A stretch of 62,496 nt of DNA from an uncultured Sutterella sp. (lineage in GTDB: Bacteria > Pseudomonadota > Gammaproteobacteria > Burkholderiales > Burkholderiaceae_F): NCBI GenBank assembly GCA_900544335.1, contig UQUS01000008.1, forward strand, positions 1 through 62,496. The letters are read 5' to 3'. The position numbers were made by a program, and so were the translations under genes. Position 1 is the first letter of the stretch. Each line of letters starts with the position of its first letter. The notes below the pieces were generated by a model that saw nothing but the letters and a program-made list of their open reading frames with translations, did no database searches and was not told where the DNA came from. Shown here in pieces: positions 62,032-62,496 of the stretch.

Positions 62032-62340
62032 ATGTCTCTGAACCAAAAACCCTCTTTTCTCGGAGCGCCTTTGGCCGGTGTCTGCCTTGCCGTCGTCGTC
62101 TCCGTGCCGCTCAGTGCTTTCCTCGCCAGTTTTTGCGGCGATACCTACAACGCGCGAGTCGCCGTGTACGGCGGGCTACTCTTATGGATTGTGGTCGGTG
62201 CAGTCAGTGTTTTCTTTCTCAGTCAAAATAGCAACCGTTGCTCGTTAAATCTCCGCTGGTTCTTCCTTTGGTTTATCAGCACGTGGCTTTGGCCTATTCC
62301 TGTGTTGATGGCGCGCCGCAATCGTCATCGCACGGAGTAG
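62032..62340 (+). CDS. Small membrane protein of unknown function
   Basis: A 102-residue protein with three likely transmembrane segments: FLGAPLAGVCLAVVVSVPLS (residues 9-28), AVYGGLLLWIVVGAVSVFFL (45-64) and WFFLWFISTWLWPIPVLMA (77-95). I do not recognise a family. It is divergent from mnmE with a 70-nt gap and lies just before the insertion-sequence edge. Confidence 0.65.
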   Translation: MSLNQKPSFLGAPLAGVCLAVVVSVPLSAFLASFCGDTYNARVAVYGGLLLWIVVGAVSVFFLSQNSNRCSLNLRWFFLWFISTWLWPIPVLMARRNRHRTE

Positions 62341-62382
62341 TAGTGAAACAAAAACCCCATCAGGCAATCGGTGTTGAACACA

Positions 62383-62426
62383 CCCCCGTTTAGTAGACCA
62401 GTATCTACTAGATGGGGGAATTTTTT
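62383..62426 (+). terminator. Hairpin plus T-run directly before the transposase start
   Basis: Arms 62383-62396 and 62405-62418 form 14 pairs (two of them G-T) with an 8-nt loop, followed by AATTTTTT. The 3' arm ends in GGGGG, probably the transposase ribosome-binding site. It may stop read-in transcription and mask translation start. Confidence 0.75.
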
Positions 62427-62496
62427 ATGCAAGGCAAAAGCTTGCCAAGGAAAATCAAAGAAAAAGTCTTAGATCTTTTTCAGCAAGGCTTCGGCT
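62427..62496 (+). CDS. IS3-family transposase N-terminal fragment (partial, cut by window end)
   Basis: The ATG at 62427 opens MQGKSLPRKIKEKVLDLFQQ, a basic helical stretch resembling the helix-turn-helix start of IS3-family OrfA proteins, where IKE-V-LF-QG precedes the recognition helix. Only 23 codons are present. The GGGGG at 62414-62418 would serve as ribosome-binding site. Confidence 0.55.
   Translation, partial: MQGKSLPRKIKEKVLDLFQQGFG

Larger units (their letters stand above)
62372..62496 (+). mobile_element. Left end of an insertion sequence (runs off window)
   Basis: A transposase-type frame starts at 62427 and a likely terminal sequence TGTTGAACACACCCCC begins at 62372. The TG start and the position of the frame fit IS3-family elements. 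The boundary is inferred, because the right end and any target duplication lie outside the window. Confidence 0.6.

Overview
The window is a chromosomal segment of a Gram-negative proteobacterium. Outer-membrane FadL proteins, an RND tripartite pump, class I AroD and the tRNA-Tyr/Gly/Thr-tuf block all point that way. The atp, mnmEG-rsmG-parAB and ubiE/hemE gene types, CydP-like and CydX subunits and a Tim44-like protein suggest Burkholderiales. A gut-associated Sutterellaceae-like lineage is my best guess, by inference only; no database was searched. Coding capacity is mostly housekeeping, with a few accessory hydrolases, transporters and one insertion-sequence edge.

Layout. 0-1 kb: start of tuf preceded by tRNA-Thr, tRNA-Gly and tRNA-Tyr, all on the minus strand behind one strong promoter. 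1-9.5 kb: a secreted Pro/His-rich protein, a FadL porin, an alpha/beta hydrolase, adenine deaminase with a DUF4405-type membrane protein, an AbgA-like M20 peptidase and metK. 9.7-18.7 kb: mutY, a histidine phosphatase, pdxA, a Gfo/Idh oxidoreductase, an S4 RNA-binding protein, aroD, an orphan LarA-type racemase and tex. 18.8-21.8 kb: a complete cytochrome bd operon (cydP-like, cydA, cydB, cydX). 21.8-28.8 kb: a UPF0173 hydrolase, a second FadL porin, an AEC transporter and a LysR regulator that both carry a single-base frameshift, a quinone-reductase-like flavoprotein, a DUF4870 protein and a DegP-type protease.

28.8-35.2 kb: an RND efflux operon (adaptor, pump, outer-membrane channel, TetR regulator) with a clear inverted-repeat operator over its promoter. 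35.4-38.6 kb: glmU-glmS for UDP-GlcNAc synthesis. 38.8-42.2 kb: a sodium:solute symporter and an L(+)-tartrate dehydratase (ttdAB), a likely uptake and use pair. 42.4-48.4 kb: Tim44-like protein, ubiE, tRNA-Arg, priA, hemE, yggU and a universal stress protein. 48.5-55.4 kb: the full atpIBEFHAGDC operon. 55.5-62 kb: parB, parA, a MarC-family protein, rsmG, mnmG and mnmE, with two perfect parS sites. 62.4 kb to the end: the left edge of an insertion sequence.

The right half has the gene content typical of the neighbourhood of a chromosome origin. The priA-hemE gap carries a dense cluster of DnaA-box-like sequences, so it is a candidate origin or DnaA-binding locus, although the orientation of the atp genes argues that the main origin may lie to the right of the window. 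I found no CRISPR array, prophage, toxin-antitoxin pair or recognisable defence island. The most rewarding non-routine features are the DnaA-box cluster, the hairpin guarding the transposase start, the RND operator, the paired frameshifts and the orphan LarA.
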